NCBI GenBank assembly: GCA_902773475.1
Contig: CACYEO010000042.1
Location: 1 to 8,437, forward strand
Length of the DNA: 8,437 bases
Source: an uncultured bacterium
Lineage (GTDB): Bacteria; Verrucomicrobiota; Kiritimatiellia; RFP12; UBA1067
Direction of reading: 5' to 3'
Shown one piece after another: positions 1-7,164 of this stretch; position 1 is the first letter of the stretch; the number at the start of each line of letters is the position of its first letter. The position numbers were made by a program, and so were the translations under genes. The notes under the pieces were generated by a model. The model did not search any database and was not told where the DNA came from. It saw only the letters and a list, made by a program, of their open reading frames with translations.

Positions 1-1005
1 TCCGGAGGGCTTGACGAACGAAGAAATCTCGCGCGACCTGACGGCGCGCACTTTCACTTTGCCCGACGTCCTGATCTGCACAAAGCGGAAGCCGTGGTAG
101 ACGAAGCGCGGATGCCACTTTTCCACGCCCTTACCGGAAAGCGTGTATTCGTCGTGCTGGCTCGGCATCGGACCTTTGCAAAGGCTTACGCACTTGCCGG
201 AGAATCTCTTCTTTTTCCTGTCGAAAGTCTCGTTGTAGTCGATGGTCACTTTCGCGCCGGCCTCGCCCTCGACTTCGATTTCGCACCATCCTGCGAGATT
301 GCGGCGGAAATCGTAAACCGTCCCGTCCTTGCCGAGATCGATTTTTTCGACGGGGTCGAAAACCTCCCCGAGTCTGCAAGGAACGGAGTCGTCGGGCGAC
401 ACCTTCGCCATCGGAGTTTTTTCAAGAACTGCCGCCGCGCGGAGATTGTTCCTCGTCCCCTTGCGCCTTGCATCGCAGTATTCGCCCGCGCGGAGGGCGG
501 AGAAAACGGTCGCCGTATCGTAAACCTGCCAGGAACCGTCGGAAACGGCTGCCGTCCTGCCGTCGATTTCGATCGTCCCCTTGAAAGACGGCGGAACCTC
601 CTTGTGCCAGCGCGCGTCCTTGAAGCCCCAGACTTCTTTCGGGACGGCGCAGCCGAACCAGCCGTTCGCGACGTCGATTTCTATTTCGTTCGCGCCGGGT
701 TTCAGAAGCGCCGTTATGTCGCGTTCCACTTCGGAAATGCGTCTGTCGGGCTGGCAGGTGACGGGTTCCAGCACGTATCCGCCGGCCTTGACGCCGTTTA
801 CGCGAAGTTCGAACCAGCCTGCGGCGGCGATTTTCGCTACGGCCTTTTTGGGCGCGGCGCCGAGCGTCACGGTCTTGACGAAGCACGGCACGGGGTCTGT
901 CGCATTCCATGCGTTCCTTTGCGCGGGGCCTATCCATTGAGGCTCCGACGCGAAGGCGGAAAGGGCGAGAAAGGTGAAGACGGGCGGAAGGTGTAGATTT
1001 TTCAT
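1..1005 (-). CDS. Exported alpha-L-rhamnosidase, GH78 family (N-terminal part, cut by window edge)
   Basis: The minus strand is open from an ATG at 1003-1005 to base 1, giving the first 335 residues. The enzyme family removes terminal alpha-L-rhamnose from plant or bacterial glycans by hydrolysis. Residues 1-19 look like a signal peptide (MKNLHLPPVFTFLALSAFA, then SEPQW), so export is expected. Residues about 55-180 match the GH78 N-terminal beta domain: an NGVKAGGYVLEP segment at 70-81, DITALLKPGANEI at 96-108, GW at 115-116, and GEYCDAR at 174-180, close to the family's GExYDAR. Residues 229-261 (YDFRRNLAGW, then EGEAGAKVTIDYNE) and 285-311 (EYTLSGKG, W297, PRFVYHGFRFVQI) match the concanavalin-like rhamnosidase domain. 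The catalytic (alpha/alpha)6 barrel would lie left of the window, so activity cannot be judged. No Shine-Dalgarno sequence precedes the ATG. It is transcribed divergently from the gene at 1155, alone as far as seen. Confidence 0.92.
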   Translation of the reverse strand, partial: MKNLHLPPVFTFLALSAFASEPQWIGPAQRNAWNATDPVPCFVKTVTLGAAPKKAVAKIAAAGWFELRVNGVKAGGYVLEPVTCQPDRRISEVERDITALLKPGANEIEIDVANGWFGCAVPKEVWGFKDARWHKEVPPSFKGTIEIDGRTAAVSDGSWQVYDTATVFSALRAGEYCDARRKGTRNNLRAAAVLEKTPMAKVSPDDSVPCRLGEVFDPVEKIDLGKDGTVYDFRRNLAGWCEIEVEGEAGAKVTIDYNETFDRKKKRFSGKCVSLCKGPMPSQHDEYTLSGKGVEKWHPRFVYHGFRFVQIRTSGKVKVRAVRSREISSFVKPSG

Positions 1006-1012
1006 GGCGCGT

Positions 1013-1021
1013 ATGATACCA
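1013..1021 (-). promoter_or_regulatory. Extended -10 promoter for the rhamnosidase gene
   Basis: Read on the minus strand this is TGGTATCAT: a TATCAT -10 box with the extended TGn element. Only seven bases (1012-1006) separate it from the ATG at 1005. Transcription would therefore begin at or within a base or two of the start codon, giving a leaderless message, which agrees with the missing Shine-Dalgarno sequence. No good -35 is visible at 17 bp. An alternative, TTGGAA followed 17 bp later by GAATAT, lies further upstream and would give a short leader. The box match is seen; its use is inferred. Confidence 0.45.
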
Positions 1022-1088
1022 AATATTCGCCGTCTGCGCCGTCCGTTCCAAATCCGTGCTGGAAATTTCCGCGGCGGCGTCATCGCAC

Positions 1089-1117
1089 TTGACTGTCATG
1101 CGGCGAAAACCTATACT
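1089..1117 (+). promoter_or_regulatory. Sigma70-type promoter of the six-gene operon
   Basis: TTGACT (1089-1094) and TATACT (1112-1117) each match the housekeeping consensus at five of six positions and are separated by exactly 17 bp. Transcription would start near 1124, leaving a leader of about 30 nt that contains AAGGA (1142-1146), 8 bp before the ATG at 1155. This is the strongest promoter in the window. It also argues against any start for the first gene upstream of 1124. Confidence 0.75.
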
Positions 1118-1154
1118 TCAAACGCTTCCCAAACCTTTTTCAAGGAACCCGGAG

Positions 1155-1715
1155 ATGAAAAAACGTATTCTCGCGCTCGTCGCCGCAGTCTGTTCGGTTG
1201 CTCTCGCAACCCATGCCCAGGAACAGGAGAAGACCGAGGAGTCTCTTCCGCCTCCCCAGGAACGCGTGACAAAAGCGCCCTGGCCGGTCTGGCTGCAGTT
1301 CAACTCCACCGAAAATCTCGATATCGTCGGCGTTCGCTTTAATATTCCATACGGAGTGTGCGACGAGGTGACCGGGCTGGACATCGGCTTCTTCGGCCGT
1401 ACGCGCAATCTCTACGGCATCCAGGCGAACATACTCCGCAACGACGCTTCGGACGCGCTGGCCGGCGTGCAGATCGGCATCTGGAATTCGGCCGGGCGCA
1501 CGGAGCCAGTCTCCGTGCAGTGCGGCCTCTGGAACGAGGCGGGATCTTTCACGGGGGTGCAGATCGGCGCGATAAACGTTGCAGGCTCGGGCGAAGGTTT
1601 CCAGGTGGGGCTGATCAACCGCTGCGAAACGCTGCACGGATACCAGCTTGGCGTGTTGAACGTGATACGCGACGGCAATATCAAGCTGATGCCGATCCTG
1701 AACATCGGGTTCTGA
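1155..1715 (+). CDS. Exported GxQxG-repeat protein (LA_2272 surface-repeat-like), possible outer-membrane protein
   Basis: 186 residues from the ATG at 1155, chosen because AAGGA lies 8 bp upstream, a signal peptide begins there (MKKRILALVAAVCSVALATHAQ), and the promoter at 1089-1117 would fall inside a longer reading. After a short charged, proline-containing linker (23-45) the rest is a run of related segments with a glycine-x-glutamine-x-glycine core: YGIQANIL (87), AGVQIGIWN (103), VSVQCGLWN (119), TGVQIGAIN (133), EGFQVGLIN (147), HGYQLGVLN (161) and a final ILNIGF. The spacing is 14-16 residues. Such repeats are known from the leptospiral LA_2272 surface-repeat family and similar short exported proteins whose biochemical role is not known. 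The alternating pattern suggests beta strands, and the last residue is phenylalanine, as in many outer-membrane barrels. First gene of the likely operon. The repeat is seen; the location is inferred. Confidence 0.8.
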   Translation: MKKRILALVAAVCSVALATHAQEQEKTEESLPPPQERVTKAPWPVWLQFNSTENLDIVGVRFNIPYGVCDEVTGLDIGFFGRTRNLYGIQANILRNDASDALAGVQIGIWNSAGRTEPVSVQCGLWNEAGSFTGVQIGAINVAGSGEGFQVGLINRCETLHGYQLGVLNVIRDGNIKLMPILNIGF

Positions 1716-1724
1716 CGCTTTCGC

Positions 1725-2240
1725 ATGACTTTCCGCCGCTGGCTAAAGCATAAACGGATCTGGCTCTATTCCAAAATCGTGCGCGATTCCGGCTCGCCAG
1801 AGTCCGTGGCGCGCGGCTGGGCGATCGGCATGTTCATAGGATGCACGGTTCCGTTCGGCGCGCAGCTCGTCGTTTCCGTTCCGCTCGCGATTTTCATGAA
1901 GGCCAGCAAGGTCGGCGCCGTGGTCGGAACGTTCATAACCAACCATTTCACGATCTTCTTCATATATCCGGCGCAGGTGTGGGTCGGTTCCAGGCTTGCA
2001 GGGGGAAGCCTCGGCTACGCGCAGATCAAAGAGGTCATGGGGCGGGTTGTGGAAGAGCAGTCGTGGGACTCCCTCCTCGCTCTCGGCGGCGAGCTGACTG
2101 CGGCGTTTTTCATCGGGGGGTTTGTCCTGGCGCTCGTGTGCACCCCTGTCACGTATTTCGCCGTTCTGCGGAGCGTGCGCCTGCACAGGGCGCGGCGCGG
2201 GCGGCGTGAAAACGCGCTGCGCGATTCTCCGGGAACATGA
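1725..2240 (+). CDS. DUF2062 family inner-membrane protein
   Basis: 171 residues. The segment SPESVARGWAIGMFIGCTVP (24-43), followed by FGAQ, VGTFITNHFTIFFIYP (67-82) and a C-terminal hydrophobic stretch (124-147), is the arrangement of DUF2062: a conserved SPxxxAxGxAIGxFxG motif, a G-T-x-I-x-N region and a last transmembrane helix. The canonical NPxT is NHFT here. The biochemical function of the family is unknown; DUF2062 domains also occur near or fused to glycosyltransferases, so a link to envelope polysaccharide is possible but unproven. The tail (152-171) is rich in arginine and probably cytoplasmic. The ATG lies 9 bp after the previous stop with no clear Shine-Dalgarno sequence, so translation may be coupled. 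Its stop overlaps the next start by 4 bp (ATGA, 2237-2240). Confidence 0.85.
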   Translation: MTFRRWLKHKRIWLYSKIVRDSGSPESVARGWAIGMFIGCTVPFGAQLVVSVPLAIFMKASKVGAVVGTFITNHFTIFFIYPAQVWVGSRLAGGSLGYAQIKEVMGRVVEEQSWDSLLALGGELTAAFFIGGFVLALVCTPVTYFAVLRSVRLHRARRGRRENALRDSPGT

Positions 2241-3898
2241 AAGAACTGTCAATCGCCCTTGTGAAACTTTCCGGCGGGCTGGGGATGTTCCTGCTGGGAA
2301 TGAAGCACCTCTCCGAAGGCCTCCAGGCCGTCTTCGGGCCGGTTCTGCGGATGACTGCGCCGTCCGGGAACCGCGGAACCGCCGCGGGGATCGGCTCTGG
2401 ACTCGCCTCCGCCGCGATAGTCCAGTCTTCGGCCATTGTCACCGCGATGCTGGTGGGCTTCGTATCGACGGGGATGATGACGCTTTCCCGTTCGGTCAGC
2501 GTGATTGCCGGCGCGAATGTCGGCACCACGGCGACGGTCTGGATGCTTGCGCTTGTCCCGTCCCCGTGGATTGCGGGGCTTGGCGGGTTCGCCGCCGGGG
2601 GCGCGCTGTATTTCTTCGTTCGCCGCGCGTTCTGGCACGACGCCGGGCTCGCCGCGCTCGGATTCGGGCTTGCGATGCTTGGCTTCCATTTTCTTTCCGC
2701 CGGGATAGGCGCATGTCCTCTGGCGCCGGCGTCTCTGCCCGCGGCGGATTCGTTCGCCGCAGTCCTTGCGGCGGCGGCTGTCGCGGCGGCTGTCGCGGCG
2801 GCGATACGCTCTTCCGCCACGATCGCGATAGCCATGCTCCTTTCCGCGCACGGCGTTCTTCCGGTGGAGACGGCCATAGCCGCGCTGCTCGGCGCAAACG
2901 TCGGCACCACGGCGGCGGCGTGGTTCGCGGCGGCCGGCGGCAATTCGGCCGCCAAGCGCACCGCGCTCGTGAACACGCTTTGCAACGCGGCAGGCTCGCT
3001 TGCGCTCGCGCCGTTCGCGGCGCCGTGGCTCGTCCCGTTCTTCAAATCGCTTCCGTCCGGCCTGCCTCCGCCGCTCGCCGTTGCGCTTTCGATTGCGGCG
3101 GCGGACACGGCTTTCGCGGTAATGCGCGGCGCGGTGGCGCTCCTCTCCGCGGGATTCCTCGCGAAACTCGCGGAAAAGGCGTTCCCCGCGCCGCCGGAGG
3201 AGAAGCCGCACCTTTCCGCGCTGAACAGGCGCGCGAAGCAGTCGCCGGTGATCGCCTGCGAACAGGCGCTTCGCGAGGTCGCGTTCATGGCGGAGAGCGA
3301 CATGGAGCTGTTTTCCGGCATTCTGGCGGTTCTCGAAGGGCGCGACGCGGACGGGCGCATCGCGGAGCATATCGCGCACCGCGAGAACGTGCTCGACAAC
3401 GTCCAGCGGGAAGTGACGGAGTTCATCGGCGATGTGATGAGCGCGCGTCTTGCGGCGGACGTCGCCGTGCGCGCACGCGCGATTCTGCGCCTGTGCGACG
3501 AATTCGAGTCCGTGTCCGACGAAGCGCCGGCCATCGTAAAAGCCGCGCGGCGCATCGCCGGGGGCGGCGGCGGATTGCCTGCGGGCGCGGCGCGCGACAC
3601 GATACTTTCGGTGCACAGGCGGGTGCAGGCCTACGGCGGGCGCGTGTCGTCCGCGCTCGGCTCGCCGCATCCGGAATCGGCCCTGTCCGGATTCGCCGCG
3701 GAGTCGCGCGCGCTGCGCGTCATGGTCCGGGACGCCAGGCAGTCCCTGCTGGCCGGAATTTCGTCTGACGCGTCCGCGCCGCTGCGCACGCTGGCGGAGC
3801 TTGACATCCTGAATGCGTACTCCCGCGCGCGCGCCTGCTACACGAACATCGCCGAAACGATTCTCGGCGGCAAGGAAAGCGCGAGGACCGTGGAATGA
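2237..3898 (+). CDS. Na/Pi cotransporter family protein with PhoU-like C-terminal domain
   Basis: 553 residues. The N-terminal half is hydrophobic and built as two inverted repeats of the Na/Pi-cotransporter family, which moves phosphate with sodium across the inner membrane. Repeat one has VQSSA (62-66) and GANVGTT (92-98). Repeat two has SSATIAIAML (192-201), GANVGTT (219-225) and AKRTALVNTLCNAAGS (239-254). Residues about 335-545 form a helical PhoU-like domain, ending in the typical EL-x8-RA-x3-YTNIAE pattern (521-540). Length and order agree with bacterial NptA-like/PhoU fusion proteins. The glutamine of the second QSS motif is missing (AIRSS, 189-193), and just before it lies an Ala/Val run made by a 12-bp DNA repeat, so classical phosphate transport is less certain than family membership. 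It overlaps both neighbours by 4 bp, implying translational coupling. Confidence 0.9.
   Translation: MKELSIALVKLSGGLGMFLLGMKHLSEGLQAVFGPVLRMTAPSGNRGTAAGIGSGLASAAIVQSSAIVTAMLVGFVSTGMMTLSRSVSVIAGANVGTTATVWMLALVPSPWIAGLGGFAAGGALYFFVRRAFWHDAGLAALGFGLAMLGFHFLSAGIGACPLAPASLPAADSFAAVLAAAAVAAAVAAAIRSSATIAIAMLLSAHGVLPVETAIAALLGANVGTTAAAWFAAAGGNSAAKRTALVNTLCNAAGSLALAPFAAPWLVPFFKSLPSGLPPPLAVALSIAAADTAFAVMRGAVALLSAGFLAKLAEKAFPAPPEEKPHLSALNRRAKQSPVIACEQALREVAFMAESDMELFSGILAVLEGRDADGRIAEHIAHRENVLDNVQREVTEFIGDVMSARLAADVAVRARAILRLCDEFESVSDEAPAIVKAARRIAGGGGGLPAGAARDTILSVHRRVQAYGGRVSSALGSPHPESALSGFAAESRALRVMVRDARQSLLAGISSDASAPLRTLAELDILNAYSRARACYTNIAETILGGKESARTVE
2771..2802 (+). repeat. In-gene 12-bp tandem repeat (2.7 copies)
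   Basis: The unit GCGGCGGCTGTC occurs at 2771-2782 and 2783-2794 and continues for eight bases at 2795-2802. In the transporter frame it encodes Ala-Ala-Ala-Val repeated, residues 179-189, in a transmembrane helix directly before the second SS motif. Unit length is a multiple of three, so gain or loss of a copy keeps the frame. Confidence 0.9.
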
Positions 3899-5145
3899 AC
3901 CTGCCGCCGCGCAAACCGGAGATACTCGCCCCCGCCGGCGACATGACATGCCTCCAGGCGGCGTTGGACGCCGGCGCAGGCGCAGTGTACCTTGGACTGG
4001 GCGCGTTCAACATGCGCGCCCGCTCGTCCGCGAACTTCTCCGCAGAGGAACTGCCCGAGGCTTCGCGCCGCTGCCGCGAGGCGGGCGCAAGGCTGTATCT
4101 CACGCTGAATTCGATCCTGTTCGAAGGCGAACTTGCCGGAGTGGAGCGCACCGTGCGCGACACGCGCCGGTTTGTCGACGCTTTCATCGTCTCCGATCTG
4201 GCGGCGATGCGGATATGCCGCGAATGCGGAGCCGCGTTCCACGTGTCGACGCAGATGTCGTGCTCCAACTCCGTCGCAGCCGCCGCGCTCCGCGAAATGG
4301 GAGCGTCGCGCGTGGTGCTCGCGCGCGAATGCACGCTTGCGGAAGTCGCGGAAATCGTCCGCAAAAGCGGCATCGAAGTCGAAACGTTCGTCCACGGCGC
4401 GCAGTGCGTGGCCGTCTCCGGCAGATGCTTTCTTTCCCATCACGCGTACGGGAAGTCCGCAAACCGGGGCGAGTGCCGCCAGCCGTGCAGGCGCGAATTT
4501 CTCGTGACGGCGGTCGACCGCTACGGACGGCCGGGCGCGGTGGACGCCGGCCGCGACTCTCCGCCGGAGTTTTCCGTAGGTCCGCACACGGTGATGTCCG
4601 CCAAGGATCTCTGTTCGCTGCCGTTCGTCGACAAGCTGGCCGAGGCCGGGATAGCGTCTTTCAAGATAGAAGGCCGCGCGCGGAATCCCGAATACGTGCG
4701 CGCGACGACGCTCGCCTACCGCAGGGCGGTAGACGCGGTGTACGATGGATCGTTCGGCGCCGCGCTCGCGGAGGAACTCCAGCGGGACGTCTCGCGCGTC
4801 TTCCACAGGGAATTCTCTTCCGGTCTTTTCCACGGACGCCCCGGCGCGGACCAGTTCACGGACAAGGAAGACAGCGCCTCCGCGGTCGTGAAGCGCCATG
4901 TGGGGATCGTCGCGGACTATTTCGTGAAGGCGGGAATCGCGCAGGTGCAGGTGCAGGACGCCGCTCTGCGCACGGGCGACACGATCCAGATCCACGGGGC
5001 GTCCACCGGAGTGGTGGAGCTGAAGGTTCCGCCGCTGCGGCGGGACGATCTGGAAATCGCGTCCGCCGGGCGCGGCGAATGGGCCACGTTTCCGTGTCCG
5101 CGCGTGAGGCGCGGGGACAAAGTATTCAAACTGGATGAACGCTGA
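3895..5145 (+). CDS. Peptidase U32 family protein (collagenase-like; probable RNA-hydroxylation type)
   Basis: 416 residues. The start LAPAGDMTCLQAALDAGAGA (11-30) then VYLG is the classic opening of U32 proteins. ETFVHGAQCVAVSGRCFLS (163-181) matches the U32 signature except that glutamine 170 replaces an aliphatic residue. Four cysteines in the expected pattern, C171, C178, C194 and C198, would hold an iron-sulfur cluster. KDLCSLPF and IASFKIEGRARNPEYV further on are also family features. Although named peptidases, the characterised bacterial members TrhP (YegQ) and RlhA take part in hydroxylation of tRNA wobble uridine or 23S rRNA cytidine, using prephenate. TrhP-like function is the likeliest, but I cannot separate the subfamilies by eye. 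The ATG overlaps the previous stop by 4 bp. The C-terminal 60-70 residues resemble the small beta-barrel found in YegQ-like proteins. Confidence 0.9.
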   Translation: MNLPPRKPEILAPAGDMTCLQAALDAGAGAVYLGLGAFNMRARSSANFSAEELPEASRRCREAGARLYLTLNSILFEGELAGVERTVRDTRRFVDAFIVSDLAAMRICRECGAAFHVSTQMSCSNSVAAAALREMGASRVVLARECTLAEVAEIVRKSGIEVETFVHGAQCVAVSGRCFLSHHAYGKSANRGECRQPCRREFLVTAVDRYGRPGAVDAGRDSPPEFSVGPHTVMSAKDLCSLPFVDKLAEAGIASFKIEGRARNPEYVRATTLAYRRAVDAVYDGSFGAALAEELQRDVSRVFHREFSSGLFHGRPGADQFTDKEDSASAVVKRHVGIVADYFVKAGIAQVQVQDAALRTGDTIQIHGASTGVVELKVPPLRRDDLEIASAGRGEWATFPCPRVRRGDKVFKLDER

Positions 5146-5157
5146 CAAAGGTGTAGA

Positions 5158-5946
5158 ATGGTTTTCCATATCGGCAGAATCGTCTGGGCTCTCGTCAATC
5201 CGCTTTCCCTTGCCGGAATGCTGCTTATCGCGTCGCTGCTGTTCCTGTGGCGCAAGAGGCCGCGCCGCGGTTTCTGGTGCGCGGCCGCGTCGTTCGGGAC
5301 GCTCGCGTTCTTCTCGTCGGGGCTTGCCGTGTGGCTGCTTGGAATGCCGCTCGAATCGCCGTATCTGCCCGAAAAGCCTGCGGAGGAATATCCGGCGGCG
5401 GACGCGATACTGCTCCTCGGCGGCTCGATAGGGCGCGTAGACTCCCCGGAACTCGCCTATCCCGATTTCAATTCGGCGGCCGACCGCGTGTGGCACGCCG
5501 CGCGGCTGTATCGCGCCGGAAAAGCTCCTGCGGTGATAATCAGCGGCACGAACGATCTCGGCTCCACGTCCCTGGCGCTGTCGCATCTCGGCGTTCCGTC
5601 CTCTGCGATACTTGTGGACGGCAAATCCAGGAATACCGCGGAAAACCTGCAGTACTCCGCGGAGCTCCTCGGCGGCGAAGAGCGTTTCCGCGGCCGGAAG
5701 CCGCGCGTGCTGCTCGTGACATCCGCCTGGCACATGCGCCGTTCCATGCTGCTCGCGCGGCGCGAGGACGTGGATGCGGTCCCGGCTCCGTGCGACTATC
5801 TCGCCGCGCCGCACTTCATATCCGCCCGCGACGACGGAACCTGGACCGTGGTCTGCGAGGCGCTCCGCATGAATACGGACAATCTTTTCAATTCGTCCAT
5901 CCTGCTGAAGGAATGGATCGGGTGGCTGCAGAAAAAACTGTTTTAG
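5158..5946 (+). CDS. YdcF/ElyC family (DUF218) membrane protein
   Basis: 262 residues. Two hydrophobic helices at about 10-31 and 38-62 are followed by LESPYLP and a DUF218 domain: ADAILLLGGS (81-90), AADRVWHAARLYRAGKAP (107-124), IISGTNDLGS (127-136), DGKSRNTAENL (154-164) and LLVTSAWHMRRSMLLARR (185-202). These are the family's conserved points, including the SRNTxEN and TSAxHMxRS signatures. Length and topology agree closely with E. coli ElyC, an inner-membrane factor needed for proper peptidoglycan assembly and lipid-carrier use at low temperature; other relatives are SanA and YdcF. The chemistry of the domain is not settled. The ATG has AAAGG 6 bp upstream (5147-5151) and lies 12 bp after the U32 stop. 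Position next to a glycosyltransferase fits an envelope role, but orthology to ElyC is inferred. Confidence 0.88.
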   Translation: MVFHIGRIVWALVNPLSLAGMLLIASLLFLWRKRPRRGFWCAAASFGTLAFFSSGLAVWLLGMPLESPYLPEKPAEEYPAADAILLLGGSIGRVDSPELAYPDFNSAADRVWHAARLYRAGKAPAVIISGTNDLGSTSLALSHLGVPSSAILVDGKSRNTAENLQYSAELLGGEERFRGRKPRVLLVTSAWHMRRSMLLARREDVDAVPAPCDYLAAPHFISARDDGTWTVVCEALRMNTDNLFNSSILLKEWIGWLQKKLF

Positions 5947-5959
5947 GGAAATCGCGCGC

Positions 5960-7159
5960 GTGACGGTCTGGATTGCAAATCCTTTCGACAATCTTCCGGA
6001 CGAAGGAACGCGCCCGCAGCGCTACGCGGCATTCGCAGAGGCTTTTGCGGCGGCGGGGCACGAAACCGTGCTCTGGTCGTGCGATTTTTCGCACGCCCGC
6101 AAAGAGCGCAGAAACTTGTCGGACGCGATCCGCCGCGATTGGACGCTGCGGCTCGTCCACGTGCCGGAATACAGGCGCAACGTTTCGTTTGCGCGGTTTG
6201 CGTCGCACCGCGCGTTTGGCAGAGCCTTCCTGCGCGAGGCGCGCGAAGCCGTCGCGTCCGGCGCGCTGCGCAAGCCGGATCTGGTGATCGCATCCGCTCC
6301 GCCGCTCGCCTGCGCGTCCGCGGCGGTCGCGCTGAAACGCGAGTTCGGTTGCAAAGCGTCGATCGACATCCAGGATGCGTGGCCGGAGACTTTCGCGAGG
6401 CTGCTCCCGCTTCCGTCAGCGCGTCTGCGGAACGCGTTTTCGCATATCGTGTTCGCTCCGTTCTACAGAGAGGCGCGCGCGGCGTATGCGGCGGCGGACT
6501 TCGTCACGGCGGTTTCGGAAAGATATCTGGACATCGCCATGCGCGCCGGTGCGCCGGCGGGTCGCGTTGCGCTTTTCAGACTCGGCGTTCCGCTTGGAGA
6601 AGCGCCGCGCCGCGCCGCCGGGGACGGGCCGCTGAAGGCGGTCTACATCGGCAACCTGGGACGCACGTACGATATTTCAACGCTGATTGAGGCCGTAGAG
6701 CGTTTCCCCGGCGCCACGCTCGACATTGCGGGCGACGGGCCGTGCCGCGGACGCGTCGAAAGGGCTGTGTCGCGCTGCGGCAGGGTGAGATACCGCGGCT
6801 ATCTCGGCGGGCGCGAACTGCGCGCACTGCTTGAAAAATGCGATCTCGGCATCGTCCCGATGCGTCCTGACGCTTTCGTAGGCGTTCCGGGAAAGCTTGC
6901 CGACTATGCGGCGGCGGCGCTTCCTGTGGCGAGTTCGCTCGGCGGGGAGGCGGCGGAGATGATTGCCGGGTACGGCGCGGGATTCCGGTATGAATACGGA
7001 AACCGCCGCTCGCTTGAAGAGGTTTTTGCAAAAGCCTCCGGAGACAGGGCGATGCTTGCCGCCGCCGGATTGCGCGCGCGCGAAATGGCGGAAAAGGAAT
7101 TCGACGCCTCCCGCATCGCTGCGGAATTCGTCCGTTTTACCGTATCCGCAGCGCTTTGA
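5960..7159 (+). CDS. Glycosyltransferase, GT4-like (GT-B fold)
   Basis: 399 residues from a GTG at 5960, preceded by AGGGA (5945-5949) with a 10-bp gap. Such enzymes transfer a sugar from a nucleotide donor to a lipid carrier, polysaccharide or protein. The N-terminal half has the Rossmann-type opening VWIANPF, NLPDEGTRPQRYAAFAEAFA (11-30), DLVIASAPPLA (107-117) and IDIQDAWPET (135-144), as in WbuB/WcaI-like enzymes. The C-terminal half has LKAVYIGNLGRTYDISTLIE (225-244), LDIAGDGP (254-261), RYRGYLGGRELRALLEKCDLGIVP (277-300), and VPGKLADYAAAALPVASS (309-326), the donor-binding region. Here the usual glutamate of PxKxxEY is aspartate 315. No signal peptide or transmembrane helix, so cytosolic or peripheral. 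Last gene of the operon. Substrate is not predictable from the sequence. Confidence 0.88.
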   Translation: MTVWIANPFDNLPDEGTRPQRYAAFAEAFAAAGHETVLWSCDFSHARKERRNLSDAIRRDWTLRLVHVPEYRRNVSFARFASHRAFGRAFLREAREAVASGALRKPDLVIASAPPLACASAAVALKREFGCKASIDIQDAWPETFARLLPLPSARLRNAFSHIVFAPFYREARAAYAAADFVTAVSERYLDIAMRAGAPAGRVALFRLGVPLGEAPRRAAGDGPLKAVYIGNLGRTYDISTLIEAVERFPGATLDIAGDGPCRGRVERAVSRCGRVRYRGYLGGRELRALLEKCDLGIVPMRPDAFVGVPGKLADYAAAALPVASSLGGEAAEMIAGYGAGFRYEYGNRRSLEEVFAKASGDRAMLAAAGLRAREMAEKEFDASRIAAEFVRFTVSAAL

Positions 7160-7164
7160 CGGCC

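Noticed and set aside
94..996. 300-residue plus-strand open frame opposite the rhamnosidase
   Set aside because: It is antisense to a clear GH78 protein, has no Shine-Dalgarno sequence or recognisable domain, and its residue use (many Arg, Phe, Gly) is typical of a shadow frame in GC-rich DNA.
1056..1154. Upstream extension of the GxQxG protein starting at 1056
   Set aside because: It would place the start upstream of the near-consensus promoter (1089-1117), bury the signal peptide and ignore the AAGGA site before 1155.
2249..3949. 566-residue minus-strand frame, and a 548-residue plus-strand frame at 2122-3768
   Set aside because: Both overlap the Na/Pi transporter in other frames and are arginine-rich low-information translations without domains.
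3838..5991. 717-residue minus-strand open frame
   Set aside because: Antisense to the U32 and ElyC-like genes, Arg/His/Ala-rich, no domain, no promoter. Its length is an effect of high GC at third positions.
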